Shown here piece by piece: positions 26,142-37,375 of a stretch of DNA of 64,000 nt (the stretch's first letter is position 1; each line of letters opens with the position of its first letter). Origin of the DNA: Ascidiaceihabitans sp029251465. GTDB taxonomy: Bacteria; Pseudomonadota; Alphaproteobacteria; Rhodobacterales; Rhodobacteraceae. The stretch is taken from contig NZ_CP170633.1 in assembly GCF_042932805.1 (NCBI RefSeq), positions 3,286,001-3,350,000 on the forward strand, in the 5' to 3' direction. Made by a program: the position numbers and the translations under genes. The notes beneath the pieces were generated by a model, which was not told the origin of the DNA, made no database searches, and saw nothing but the letters and a program-made list of their open reading frames with translations.

Positions 26142-26777
26142 CCCAAAGATTGCCGAACCGACGCGCACATGCGTGGCCCCCAGCGCAACCGCGCGCTCGA
26201 AATCACTGCTCATCCCCATCGACAATCCGTTTAGCCCATTACGCGCGGCCATTTTGGCGAGCAAAGCAAAGTGCAACGCTGGCTCTTCCTCGACTGGCGG
26301 GATGCACATCAAGCCTTTGACCGGCAGATCCAGAGCAATGCAATCGGCGACAAAACCGTCCACATCCACCGGCATCACGCCTGCTTTTTGCGGCTCTTCG
26401 CCAGTGTTCACCTGAATGAACAGATCGGGGCAATGCCCCATTTCCTGCGCGAGGCGGGCAAATGCAGTGGCCAATTTTGGACGATCCAACGTGTGGATGG
26501 TTTGAAACAGCTCAAACGCCTGACGGGCTTTGTTTGATTGCAGTGGGCCGATCAAATGCAGATCAATGTTGTCGAACCGCTCGCGAAAATCGGGCCATTT
26601 GCCGGCCGCTTCTTGCACGCGGTTTTCACCAAAACAGCGATGACCTTCGGCCAGAACTGCGGCGACCCGTTCGTTTGGCTGGACCTTGCTGACGGCAATC
26701 AGCTGTGCGGCGTCAGGTGCGCGACCCGCCGCGATCAGTGCTTTTGCCATGCGTTCGGAAATATCGGTCAGTGCCAC
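26124..26777 (-). CDS. yggS: YggS family PLP homeostasis protein
   Basis: The 217-residue protein is the single-domain PLP-binding barrel of the YggS/PROSC/PLPHP family: LIAVSKVQP with the PLP lysine K31, FGENRVQEA, LHLIGPLQSNK, and GLSMGMSSDFERAVALGATHVRVGSAIFG with the phosphate-binding residues. It binds PLP without a known enzymatic activity and buffers the cofactor pool. The start is GTG at 26777 with GAGG ten bases upstream. Its 3' end lies in a three-unit tandem repeat. Confidence 0.9.
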   Translation of the reverse strand: MALTDISERMAKALIAAGRAPDAAQLIAVSKVQPNERVAAVLAEGHRCFGENRVQEAAGKWPDFRERFDNIDLHLIGPLQSNKARQAFELFQTIHTLDRPKLATAFARLAQEMGHCPDLFIQVNTGEEPQKAGVMPVDVDGFVADCIALDLPVKGLMCIPPVEEEPALHFALLAKMAARNGLNGLSMGMSSDFERAVALGATHVRVGSAIFGDRMPV

Positions 26778-26829
26778 TTTGCGGAAACCTCATGCTGATG
26801 TTTGGCGGTACAAAATAGAACTGCGGTAC

Positions 26830-26862
26830 AAAAGAAAAGAGGCGGCTCCGAAGAACCGCCTC
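26830..26862 (-). terminator. Rho-independent terminator after the porin gene
   Basis: On the minus strand GAGGCGGTTC and GAGCCGCCTC form a 10-bp stem closed by a UUCG tetraloop, followed by a T-rich tail. It is 23 bp past the porin stop. Confidence 0.9.
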
Positions 26863-26885
26863 AAATCGTTTAGGTTTCGGTCAAC

Positions 26886-27845
26886 TTAGAAGTTGAAACG
26901 AACACCCAAGTCAGCACGTGTGGAACCGCCACCGAGGGAAGCAACACCACCGCGGATGGATGTACCGCCGCCGAGGGAGTGGTTGAAGTCAACACCGTAA
27001 GAAGTGTCGGCAAATTTGTCTGCATCAGCAACGTATACTTCTACGTTTGTTGCTGCGCCTACGTCAAAACGACCGGCCAAAACGACGTGGTCGCCATCTG
27101 TACCGTTGTCAGCATATGCCAATGTCACGTCTGCGATACCGATAGAACCGCCTACAGAGAACGCGGCTTCTGTGTCACCAGCGTCGTCAGAGTCTTGTAC
27201 ACCAACAGCAACTGTCCAACCGGAGAACGTGTATGCAGCGTGTGCAGCAATACGGTTGCTCGTGTCGGAAGCAGATACGTGAACAGACAGGTCGCCTGCG
27301 GAGTACATTACTTCAACGCCGTTGGAACCAGCTGCGCCGTTACCACCGGAAGAGTACGCGTCGCCGTTAAAGGCGTATGCTGTGTACTCATAACCCAGAC
27401 CGGTCAGGCCCAGATCGATTGGGTACATGCCTGGCATGAATTCCAGAGCGCCAAAGATGTTACCAACACCAACTTCAAAGCCACCGGTACGTGCGAAGAA
27501 ACGAACGCCGTTGATGCCTGTGCCGGCTGGGCCAGCTGGAGTTGCGGTCACGATATCGTCAGCTGTGCCTGCAATGCCATCAGCACCATCAGAAATGCCG
27601 ATGGTTGTGCTGTTGTCAGTGTTGTTTTGCTGAATACGAGCGCGTGCACCGAATGTGACGCCTGCGTCAGATTCTGCTGTCGCGTCGATTTGCAAACGGA
27701 AACGAGAAGTTACGTTTGTTTCGTTGCCTACGTTGGCATCGTTGTACAAGATACCAAAACGGCCGTAACCGCCAAATGTAACGTCTGCTGCTGCAACGCC
27801 AGCTGTGGCAACCAAAGCTGTTGTAGCGAAGAGAACTTTTTTCAT
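26886..27845 (-). CDS. Gram-negative porin (Rhodobacter type)
   Basis: The 319-residue protein has a signal peptide (MKKVLFATTALVATAGVAAA) and alternating beta-strand sequence. It ends ADLGVRFNF, with the C-terminal aromatic residue used for outer-membrane assembly. Acidic and glycine-rich loops and the opening DVTFGGYGRFGI match the Rhodobacter-type 16-stranded trimeric porins. It would form a general diffusion pore in the outer membrane. The ATG follows GAGGGACAACTC, and a strong UUCG terminator follows the gene, both consistent with high expression. Confidence 0.9.
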   Translation of the reverse strand: MKKVLFATTALVATAGVAAADVTFGGYGRFGILYNDANVGNETNVTSRFRLQIDATAESDAGVTFGARARIQQNNTDNSTTIGISDGADGIAGTADDIVTATPAGPAGTGINGVRFFARTGGFEVGVGNIFGALEFMPGMYPIDLGLTGLGYEYTAYAFNGDAYSSGGNGAAGSNGVEVMYSAGDLSVHVSASDTSNRIAAHAAYTFSGWTVAVGVQDSDDAGDTEAAFSVGGSIGIADVTLAYADNGTDGDHVVLAGRFDVGAATNVEVYVADADKFADTSYGVDFNHSLGGGTSIRGGVASLGGGSTRADLGVRFNF

Positions 27846-28142
27846 GAGTTGTCCCTCGGGTTTTAAAATTCACATGCCCCAAGCCGGGGAATCCGGAGAG
27901 GGTATGAGCAGTGTTTCGCTCGTTAGCCCCCGACTTGGCAAGGATTGCGCCGCCTTCAAATGCAATGTCCCGAGAGATGATGCAGCTTTGCCACACCCGC
28001 CTTTTGCGGCCCAAGTGGTCGTTTGGGTGGCTGCAACCGTCACATCTGGCCGCAACACTATATAGTATAAGACAGACAATCATCTTGCCCCTTGCACGGA
28101 CGTTATGTAGATCATGTGAAAACAGGGAAAAGGACAGCTGGT
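27846..28142. other. 297-bp divergent intergenic region between the porin and DUF3576 genes
   Basis: No protein-coding signal was found here. An AT-rich stretch CTATATAGTATAAG at 28058-28071 is a candidate -10 region on the porin side, which would give a porin leader of about 200 nt. I found no convincing hexamer pair, so this is tentative. Confidence 0.35.
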
Positions 28143-28628
28143 ATGCAGGTAGGCACCTTTATCAAAATGGCAGTCGCAATCGCGGCGGTTTCATCGCTGA
28201 GCGCGTGTGGCGGATTTCGTGGTACTGCCGCGACCGAACGCCCACAGCAGTATACTGACCCGAACAACCCAAATAACCTTGATACCCAGAACACCATTTG
28301 GAATGCGTTTCGAAACAAGTCGAACGAAACCAACGTTCTGGTGAACAAGTATATCTGGTCTGCAACCATCGAAGTTCTCGATTTCCTGCCGATCCAGACG
28401 ATTGACCCGTTCACTGGCGTCATCGTGACAGGCTACGGCACCCCACCCGGTGGCGGGCGCGGCTATCGCGCAACCGTTCTGATCAATGATCCCGCACTTG
28501 ATGCGCGGTCACTTAACGTCGCTTTGCAAACACGTGGTGGCCCTGCGTCCGCCGCAACAACCCGCGCGATCGAGGATGCAATCCTATCGCGCGCCCGTCA
28601 GTTGCGCATCTCGGACAACAAACTCTGA
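28143..28628 (+). CDS. DUF3576 family lipoprotein
   Basis: The 161-residue protein has a lipoprotein signal with the lipobox SLSAC (C22). The mature part has TIWNAFRNKSNETNVLVNKYIWSATIEVLDFLPI and a GGGRGYRATVLINDP segment that match the alphaproteobacterial DUF3576 family. It is probably an outer-membrane lipoprotein of unknown function. The ATG at 28143 is preferred because it starts the signal peptide; the frame is open upstream. It precedes the leuS-lptE-holA group but a hairpin separates them. Confidence 0.82.
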   Translation: MQVGTFIKMAVAIAAVSSLSACGGFRGTAATERPQQYTDPNNPNNLDTQNTIWNAFRNKSNETNVLVNKYIWSATIEVLDFLPIQTIDPFTGVIVTGYGTPPGGGRGYRATVLINDPALDARSLNVALQTRGGPASAATTRAIEDAILSRARQLRISDNKL

Positions 28629-28657
28629 GTTCTTAGTGACATCGCTTTAAGTTTTGC

Positions 28658-28697
28658 GCCGGGCCTCCAGTCATCTGACCAAAGGTCCGGCGTTCTT
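28658..28697 (+). terminator. Candidate terminator between the DUF3576 and leuS genes
   Basis: CGCCGGGCCT (28658-28667) and AGGTCCGGCG (28684-28693) form a 10-bp stem with one wobble and a 16-nt loop, followed by TTCTTA. The T run is short, so readthrough or attenuation is possible. Confidence 0.45.
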
Positions 28698-28734
28698 ATG
28701 TAAAACACCTGCCTCTTAACAGGACATCTATTTC

Positions 28735-31288
<2,554 letters not shown>

Positions 31289-31302
<14 letters not shown>

Positions 31303-31762
31303 ACTGCTTTTTGTGCTGCCACTGGTTGCCGCGTGCGGGTTCACCCCCGTTTACGGCCCCGGCGGCGTGGGCAACCTTTTGCAAAACAACCTGCTGGTAG
31401 ACGAACCCACCACGCGCCAAGGCTTCTTTTTGACCCGTCAAATCGAAGACCGGTTGGGGCGTGCGGCAAACCCTGACTACGCCCTCGCGATCGAACTGGA
31501 AACAACCGAAAACGCACTGGCCATTGACGCGGACGGCGAAATTGCGCGCTACAACATTTTGGGCACCGCCGACTTTGCCCTGCGGGAATTGGCGACCGGC
31601 GCGATCCTTGAAACCGGCACCGTCAACGGATTTACCGGCTATTCGGCAACTGGCACAACCGTCGCCTCGTTGTCCGCGCAACGCGATGCAACAGAGCGGT
31701 TGATGACGCAACTTGCGGATCATATCGTCACGCATCTTTATGCCAGCACCAATCTCAAATGA
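31289..31762 (+). CDS. lptE: LPS-assembly lipoprotein LptE
   Basis: The 157-residue protein has a lipoprotein signal with lipobox LVAAC (C16) followed by GFTPVYGPGG, the typical LptE opening. The later LSAQRDATERLMTQLADHIVTHL helix also fits the family. LptE plugs the LptD barrel and helps insert lipopolysaccharide into the outer membrane. Sequence conservation in this family is low; the position between leuS and holA supports the call. It overlaps leuS by 14 nt and holA by four (ATGA). Confidence 0.87.
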
Positions 31763-32760
31763 AGCTGGCAGGCGCGCAAGCAAACGGCTATTTCCGCAAA
31801 CCAGAAACCGACAAAACCGGCCTGCTGATTTACGGCAGTGACGCCATGCGCGTGGCCATCAAACGCCAAGAAGTCATCGCAGCCCTGATCGACCCCGCCG
31901 GCGAAGAAGAAATGCGTCTGACCCGTATTCCCGCCAATGAATTGCGCAAAGATTCGGCGATGTTGCTGGATGCGATCAAGGCCATCGGGTTCTTTCCTGG
32001 CCCCCGTGTCGCCTTTGTTGAGGACGCGAATTCTTACGTCGATGCCACGATCATCGACGCGCTGGAACAGTGGCAACCGGGTGACGCGCAGATCGTCGTG
32101 ACCGCTGGTGCGCTGAAACCAACCTCCAAAACGCGCAAGGCATTTGAAGGGCACCGCAACGCCTACGCCGTTGGCATCTACGACAATCCGCCAACCCGCG
32201 AAGAGATCGAAACAGCCCTGCGCGCAGCCGGCATCACCGCGCCATCCGGTGATGTCATGAACGTGTTGACTGATCTCGCGCAAGCCATTGATCCAGGCGA
32301 TTTCCGCCAGACTTTGGAAAAGGTGTCGCTGTACAAGCTGAACGATACAACGCCGCTGAACGCAGACGACATCGCCGCCTGCGCGCCGACCTCGACCGAG
32401 GCGGATATCGACGATATTTTGCTGGTCGTCGGCGATGCGCGCGCCGATCAGATCGGGCCGGTATTGCGCAAGCTGCAAGCCCAAGGCGTTAACGCTGTGG
32501 CGCTGTGCATCGGGGCCATGCGACATTTTCGATCCTTGCACCGTGTCGCCAGTGACAAGACGGGGCGGCCGCAGGTTTGGGGCCCGAACAAAGACCGCAT
32601 CATGGCCCAAGCCAATCGTTGGGGGCCTGCCCGTTTGGAAACTGCGCTGACGGTTCTGACAGACACCGATTTGACGCTGCGATCTGCTGGGCAAAACGCG
32701 CCCGCCATGGCCTTGATCGAACGCGCATTTATCCGAATTGCGATGCTTGGATCGCGCTAA
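31759..32760 (+). CDS. holA: DNA polymerase III subunit delta
   Basis: The 333-residue protein has the three-domain delta layout: an N-terminal AAA+-like domain without a working P-loop (LLIYGSDAMRVAIKRQEVI), EEEMRLTRIPANELRKD, and a C-terminal collar domain with NRWGPARLETALTVL. Delta is the wrench that opens the beta clamp in the clamp loader. The gene overlaps lptE upstream and its stop overlaps the stop of a convergent GFA gene. Confidence 0.87.
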   Translation: MKLAGAQANGYFRKPETDKTGLLIYGSDAMRVAIKRQEVIAALIDPAGEEEMRLTRIPANELRKDSAMLLDAIKAIGFFPGPRVAFVEDANSYVDATIIDALEQWQPGDAQIVVTAGALKPTSKTRKAFEGHRNAYAVGIYDNPPTREEIETALRAAGITAPSGDVMNVLTDLAQAIDPGDFRQTLEKVSLYKLNDTTPLNADDIAACAPTSTEADIDDILLVVGDARADQIGPVLRKLQAQGVNAVALCIGAMRHFRSLHRVASDKTGRPQVWGPNKDRIMAQANRWGPARLETALTVLTDTDLTLRSAGQNAPAMALIERAFIRIAMLGSR

Positions 32761-33191
32761 ATTGGCGCATTAGGCGCGTAAATCGCCATGATTTCAGCCT
32801 CGGTCATTTTGTCAGTGTCATTGGCAAAACTGTAGCTGTCAGGCTTTTTGTCGATGTAAATCTCTCCGACCAATTCGATGCCACTGGTGTCGTCCAGCCC
32901 ACCCAAACCGACGTACCGTGTCCCAAAATGCGGGCCGGGCATGGTTATTCCGCTGTAAATATTGCTGCCACACTTCGTGCAAAATGCGCGCTCTGCCCAA
33001 GGGGACGACGCAAAGACCGTCAGGTTTTCCGCGCCCTTGATGTCCATTTGGTCCGGCGCGATTTCTACGCCCAGATAGACACCGCCGCTCCACTTGCGGC
33101 ACATGCCACAATGGCAGGCCCGGGTTTGTGTGACCGTGGATTTGATGGAGTAGGTGACAGCGCCGCACAGGCAACTTCCGGAATGTGACAT
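32757..33191 (-). CDS. GFA family zinc protein
   Basis: The 144-residue protein has the GFA/CENP-V zinc pattern: SCLCGAVTY, ACHCGMCRKWSG and FCTKCGSNIY. It is related to, but clearly different from, the GFA protein at 2801-3178. AAAGGAACACCTAC precedes the ATG. It appears as a single gene, convergent with holA by overlapping stops and downstream of nothing obvious, so the context gives no substrate. Glutathione-dependent formaldehyde chemistry is proven only for some members. Confidence 0.85.
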   Translation of the reverse strand: MSHSGSCLCGAVTYSIKSTVTQTRACHCGMCRKWSGGVYLGVEIAPDQMDIKGAENLTVFASSPWAERAFCTKCGSNIYSGITMPGPHFGTRYVGLGGLDDTSGIELVGEIYIDKKPDSYSFANDTDKMTEAEIMAIYAPNAPI

Positions 33192-33238
33192 GTAGGTGTT
33201 CCTTTATCGTGATAGGAACACTCTACACCTGCATCCTG

Positions 33239-34438
33239 TCAGTTTCTGTCAGCATGGAAATCTGCATCGATCCCAAGATGGCGGGCAGCAGAAATACCGG
33301 CCCAGCGACCAGTGGCGAAACATGCGGTCAAAAGATAACCGCCTGTCGGGGCCTCCCAATCCAGCATCTCACCTGCGACGAATACACCGGGTTTGCCGGT
33401 CAGCATCAGGCTAGGATCGACAGCAGACCACGCAACGCCGCCGCTGGTTGAAATCGCCTGATCCATGGAATTCAGACCATCAACTGGAACGGGCAGTGCT
33501 TTGATCAAGGCGGCCAGATCGCTTGAATCCTCCGGCAACGGCCGCGCCCATTCTTGCAGCAAGGCGATTTTCACAGCCGACAGTCGCAGAGATTTGCGCA
33601 GGTGGTTGGACAGGCTCGCCTTGCCGCGCGATTTAAGCAGGCGGGCACGAATGTCGGTAACACTTTGATCCGGCAGCAGATCGACGTGCAAGGCCGCGCC
33701 ATTTCGCAACGCAGGCGTCAGCGAATAGACACCGCCACCCTCGAGGCCCTTGGACGACACGACGCCTTCGCCGCGCGACACCTCTTTGCCAGCAGTCCAA
33801 GCGACGCCTTTGATCGGCGCGCCGAAATGACGGCGCATGTGGTCGGACCAAGTAACCGAAATACCGACGTTGGACGGGCCGAACGGCACCGTTTCAACAC
33901 CCAGCGTGTCGACCCATTTTCCGTCCGATCCCAAGCGCGCCCAGCTGGCACCGCCCAACGCGAGAACGGTGACATCGGCCTGCACAGATTGTGGTCCATC
34001 CGGGGTCGCAAAGGTCAGCGCGTCATCGTTCCACCCGGTCCACGACCAGCGAGTTTGGCGCTGCACACCCAACTCATCAAGGCGCTTGAACCACGCACGC
34101 AACATGGGTGACGCCTTCATCGCTTTGGGAAAAACACGGCCCGATGATCCGATGAAAACCGGCTGGTCCAGACCCTTTGCAAAGGCCTGAACCTTTTGCG
34201 CGTCAAACATCGAAACCATCGGGCGCAACTCTTCTGATGCCTGACCGTAGGCGTCTAAAACGGTCTCAAGCCCTTCGTCCTTGGTCAGGTTCAAACCGGA
34301 TTTTCCAGCCATCAAAAACTTGCGGCCCATCGACGGTTTCGCGTCATAAATCGTGACCGACACACCGGCACGCGCCAGCATTTCGGCGGCCATCAGACCT
34401 GCCGGGCCACCACCGATTACAGCTGCAGTATTGCTCAT
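33239..34438 (-). CDS. HI0933-like NAD(P)/FAD-dependent oxidoreductase (TIGR03862 type)
   Basis: The 399-residue flavoprotein begins MSNTAAVIGGGPAGLMAAEMLA, a classical FAD-binding fold, and has KFLMAGKSGLNLTKDE, VLALGGASWARLGSDG and a C-terminal GVFVAGEMLDWEAPTGGYLL, all typical of the HI0933/YhiN group. Its physiological reaction is unknown. The ATG at 34438 overlaps the stop of the upstream MscS gene (ATGA), so the two are translationally coupled. An upstream extension of the frame only shadows mscS. Confidence 0.87.
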   Translation of the reverse strand: MSNTAAVIGGGPAGLMAAEMLARAGVSVTIYDAKPSMGRKFLMAGKSGLNLTKDEGLETVLDAYGQASEELRPMVSMFDAQKVQAFAKGLDQPVFIGSSGRVFPKAMKASPMLRAWFKRLDELGVQRQTRWSWTGWNDDALTFATPDGPQSVQADVTVLALGGASWARLGSDGKWVDTLGVETVPFGPSNVGISVTWSDHMRRHFGAPIKGVAWTAGKEVSRGEGVVSSKGLEGGGVYSLTPALRNGAALHVDLLPDQSVTDIRARLLKSRGKASLSNHLRKSLRLSAVKIALLQEWARPLPEDSSDLAALIKALPVPVDGLNSMDQAISTSGGVAWSAVDPSLMLTGKPGVFVAGEMLDWEAPTGGYLLTACFATGRWAGISAARHLGIDADFHADRN

Positions 34439-35769
34439 TTTGTTAGACCTTTCAGGTCGCCTTTGATTTCCACCACACGGTGCGGATAGGGAATTTCGAT
34501 GTCGTTGTCTTTTAGCGCGTTCCACACCAAAAACAGCACGTCCGATCGGAATTTGTTGCGCCCGTCGTCAATGCCATTGACCCAGAATTCGACGACAAAA
34601 TCGATGCCGCTATCGCCAAATCCGGTCAGTTCGCAGTCAGGCGGGAATGGGTCATCCAGCACTTCGGGGTGCTTGGACACAGCCGCGTTGATGATCGCGG
34701 GCACGCGGTTGATGTCGGTGTCGTAGCTGACGGAAAACGCCGCCTCGTAACGATTGGCAGAGCCCGAGTCAGAATAATTCACGACCCGCGTGGTGATGAA
34801 ATCTTCGTTCGGGACCACGATCCAGCGGCCGTCGTAGGTTTCCAAAATCGCGGCGCGCGCGGTCATTTTCACGATCGTGCCGGCCTCGCCACCGTCCAGC
34901 TCAACGTAGTCGCCAACCGTGGCTTGGCCTTCGACCAACAGGATCACGCCCGAGATAAAGTTGGAGGCAATCTTTTGCAGGCCAAACCCAAGACCAACAC
35001 CAATCGCACCGCCCAAAACCGCCAGCGCGCTCAGGTTGATGCCCATGATGTTCATCAGCAGCAAAAACGCGATGCCAAAGATGGTGAATTCAATACATTT
35101 CGCCGCCAACTGGCGCAGCGACGGGCGCATCTCTTCTTGTTTGTGGATGAACTGCGAGGACTGCTGGTTCGACCAACCACCCAACCAAAACAGCAGTGAT
35201 CCTGCGATGATCCCACGCACCAGTGCCATCACGGAAAAGCTGATGTTGCCGATGTTGACCTGCATCGCGCTCAGCTGCACTTGGGCAACATCGAGCAGAC
35301 CAAGGGCGTAGAGCGCGGCCATCGGGACAAAAATGAACTTGCCGATCAGGTTCAGGAACGGGTCATTGATAATGTCGCGCACCAACGCGCGCACGGCCAA
35401 GAACAGAAACACGCGTTTGCCAAAGGCGATGACGGCACCGCTGTCAAAGATCGACCGCACAATGCCTTCGCCGATACCTGTCAGCGCATAGGCCAGCAGC
35501 GGCAGCAAAAGCGGCAAGAACAACATCACAAAACGGCGCGGTGCCGCAAAAATGTTGAGGCTCTCGCCCGGGTCAAGCAGTTGCTCCGCAAACGGGCGTA
35601 AACGTCGGGTGATCAGAACGGCAGCCAGATAGGCAACAACCAGCAAGCCAAATTGCGACCACGCAGCAGGACTTAGCAACCAGCCAGCGGCCAAATCCCA
35701 GCCTTGCTGAAGGTAACCCGCAGCGGTCTGCACCATCTGTGGCTGCTGCGATAGATCGATACCAAACAT
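34435..35769 (-). CDS. MscS family mechanosensitive channel
   Basis: The 444-residue protein has about six transmembrane segments and then the MscS core: the glycine-rich pore helix VLGGAIGVGLGFGLQKIASNFISG followed by VEGQATVGDYVEL and WIVVPNEDFITTRVVNYS. It is larger than E. coli MscS and resembles the extended YbdG/YnaI group. It would open under membrane tension during osmotic downshock. The ATG at 35769 follows AAGGGGTTAAC; an ATG six codons upstream is less likely. It is coupled to the flavoprotein gene downstream. Confidence 0.9.
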   Translation of the reverse strand: MFGIDLSQQPQMVQTAAGYLQQGWDLAAGWLLSPAAWSQFGLLVVAYLAAVLITRRLRPFAEQLLDPGESLNIFAAPRRFVMLFLPLLLPLLAYALTGIGEGIVRSIFDSGAVIAFGKRVFLFLAVRALVRDIINDPFLNLIGKFIFVPMAALYALGLLDVAQVQLSAMQVNIGNISFSVMALVRGIIAGSLLFWLGGWSNQQSSQFIHKQEEMRPSLRQLAAKCIEFTIFGIAFLLLMNIMGINLSALAVLGGAIGVGLGFGLQKIASNFISGVILLVEGQATVGDYVELDGGEAGTIVKMTARAAILETYDGRWIVVPNEDFITTRVVNYSDSGSANRYEAAFSVSYDTDINRVPAIINAAVSKHPEVLDDPFPPDCELTGFGDSGIDFVVEFWVNGIDDGRNKFRSDVLFLVWNALKDNDIEIPYPHRVVEIKGDLKGLTK

Positions 35770-35883
35770 GTTAACCCCTTGCCCCAACGGATCTGCGATG
35801 CATGTCTCTTGCCTATAGCGCCCTTGGGCGCAACCCTACACGCGTCGAACGCCGGTAAGGTGTGCGTGTCGCACACCACGTGT

Positions 35884-36495
35884 CTAGCCTTGGCAAAGTG
35901 CCTTGATACCGGCTGCAATCTCGGGTTTCGCGGCAACTGTGTCGGCACATAGACTGCAGGCCTCGGCCAGCAAATCCTCGGGTTCCACGATCCGGTCCAC
36001 CAGTCCAAACACCAGAGCATCCTGCGCAGTAATCTTTTGCCCACCCATCAGGATCAGTTTCGTGCGCGCAGGCCCGATCAGCGCCGACATCCGCGCAGGG
36101 TCAGAAGGCTGCGGCAAAAACCCCAGCTTCATCACCGGATAGAAAAACTTGGCCGTTGGAACCGCAATCCGCATGTCACAGGCCAGCGCCATACCCATCG
36201 CGCCACCGGCAAGCGTGCCGTTCAACGCTGCAATCGTCAGCCCCGGCAAACGCGCGATTGCACCCGACAAACGCTCCCAAACGTCCGACACGGCAAGGCC
36301 CGCTTTTGCCGCCTCAAGGTCAGCGCCCGCACTGAATACTGTGCCGTTCCCCGTCAAGATCAAGGCCCGCGCGGACCCTGCCCGCTCAGCAATATCCGCC
36401 AGTTCTGACAGCATCGCGTGGGTCAGCGAATTCGCCTTGTCGGGGCGATCAATCGTGACGGTCCAGATGTCGCCTGTGTCATCAAGCTGGATCAT
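35884..36495 (-). CDS. Crotonase-fold (enoyl-CoA hydratase/isomerase family) protein lacking catalytic glutamates
   Basis: The 203-residue protein has the crotonase core: TIDRPDKANSLT, the oxyanion-hole motifs FSAGADL and GTLAGGAMGMALACD, and ITAQDALVFGLVDRIV. At the positions of the two hydratase glutamates (E144 and E164 in rat crotonase) it has glycine (in GGAMGMALA) and valine (in YPVMKLG). It is also about 60 residues short at the C-terminal trimerisation region. A different reaction, such as isomerase or thioesterase chemistry, or loss of activity should be considered. It overlaps the SDR gene upstream by four bases. Confidence 0.85.
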   Translation of the reverse strand: MIQLDDTGDIWTVTIDRPDKANSLTHAMLSELADIAERAGSARALILTGNGTVFSAGADLEAAKAGLAVSDVWERLSGAIARLPGLTIAALNGTLAGGAMGMALACDMRIAVPTAKFFYPVMKLGFLPQPSDPARMSALIGPARTKLILMGGQKITAQDALVFGLVDRIVEPEDLLAEACSLCADTVAAKPEIAAGIKALCQG

Positions 36496-37229
36496 ACCAA
36501 ACCCGCCCGTGCGCGGATCGCATCCTCGCGCAGTGAAATTTCGTGACCGCAGAATTCATCCGCATCGGCGCTGCACATCCACAACAGGGCACGCGCCGGC
36601 CAATCGGCGGGAATGTGGTCCTCCCACGCCAGTTCGCTGACGGGATTGATGCCCGACGCCTTGATCTCGCGTTGCATTTGCGTCGCGACGGTGCCGGGTG
36701 ACAGGCCGATGGCGCGAATGCCGTCACCCGCGTTTTCCAGATGCAGGCACCGGGTCATCATGTTGGCGGCGGCCTTTGAGGCGCAATAGTGGCTCCATGC
36801 TTCGATCGGGTTGTGTGCAGCGCCGGAACTGATGGTCAAAATGCTGCCGCCCCCCGCCGCGATCATCGCGGGCAACACGGCGCGCATGCCGTTGAACACG
36901 CCTTTGACGTTGATATCGATCGCGTGGCCCCAACCCGCAGGATCAGCGGTCGCAAGATGCGAGATCGGTTCGATCACACCTGCGTTGTTGATCAGCACGT
37001 CGACGGGGCCAAAGGCTGCTACGGCTGCCGCGACACTTGCGTAATCTGTCACGTCACAGGGCAAGGCCACGGCCTGTTCGCCAATTTCAGCAGCAAGCGT
37101 TTTGATCGCACCATCGCTGCGGGCCATTAGGCCAACACGCGCGCCTTGGGCTGCAAAAACACGCGCCGTTTCAGCCCCGATTCCACGGCTGGCACCTGTA
37201 ATCAGTACAGTCTTTGCAGTCATATCCAC
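36492..37229 (-). CDS. Short-chain dehydrogenase/reductase
   Basis: The 245-residue protein is a classical SDR: TGASRGIG near residues 11-18 for cofactor binding, NNAG, the catalytic serine in ILTISSGAAH, and YCASK with the catalytic Tyr-Lys. A GTG start at 37229 is favoured because GGAG lies eight bases upstream; an ATG two codons later is possible. It would oxidise or reduce an alcohol/ketone with NAD(P)H. Its stop overlaps the crotonase gene start (ATGA), which suggests the two act on a shared acyl-CoA or related substrate. Confidence 0.88.
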   Translation of the reverse strand: MDMTAKTVLITGASRGIGAETARVFAAQGARVGLMARSDGAIKTLAAEIGEQAVALPCDVTDYASVAAAVAAFGPVDVLINNAGVIEPISHLATADPAGWGHAIDINVKGVFNGMRAVLPAMIAAGGGSILTISSGAAHNPIEAWSHYCASKAAANMMTRCLHLENAGDGIRAIGLSPGTVATQMQREIKASGINPVSELAWEDHIPADWPARALLWMCSADADEFCGHEISLREDAIRARAGLV

Positions 37230-37375
37230 GGGGTGTGCTCCTTAACTATTGGCTCATTTGGACCCGTGGTAAATGGCCCAAGCGGGCGCGTCCAGCCTTA
37301 CTGCTCTTGGGGCCAATGCCTTGTGCGTCGCCCATAAGTGACTAAGTTGGCGTCTGAATCATATCAGGATGCCTC

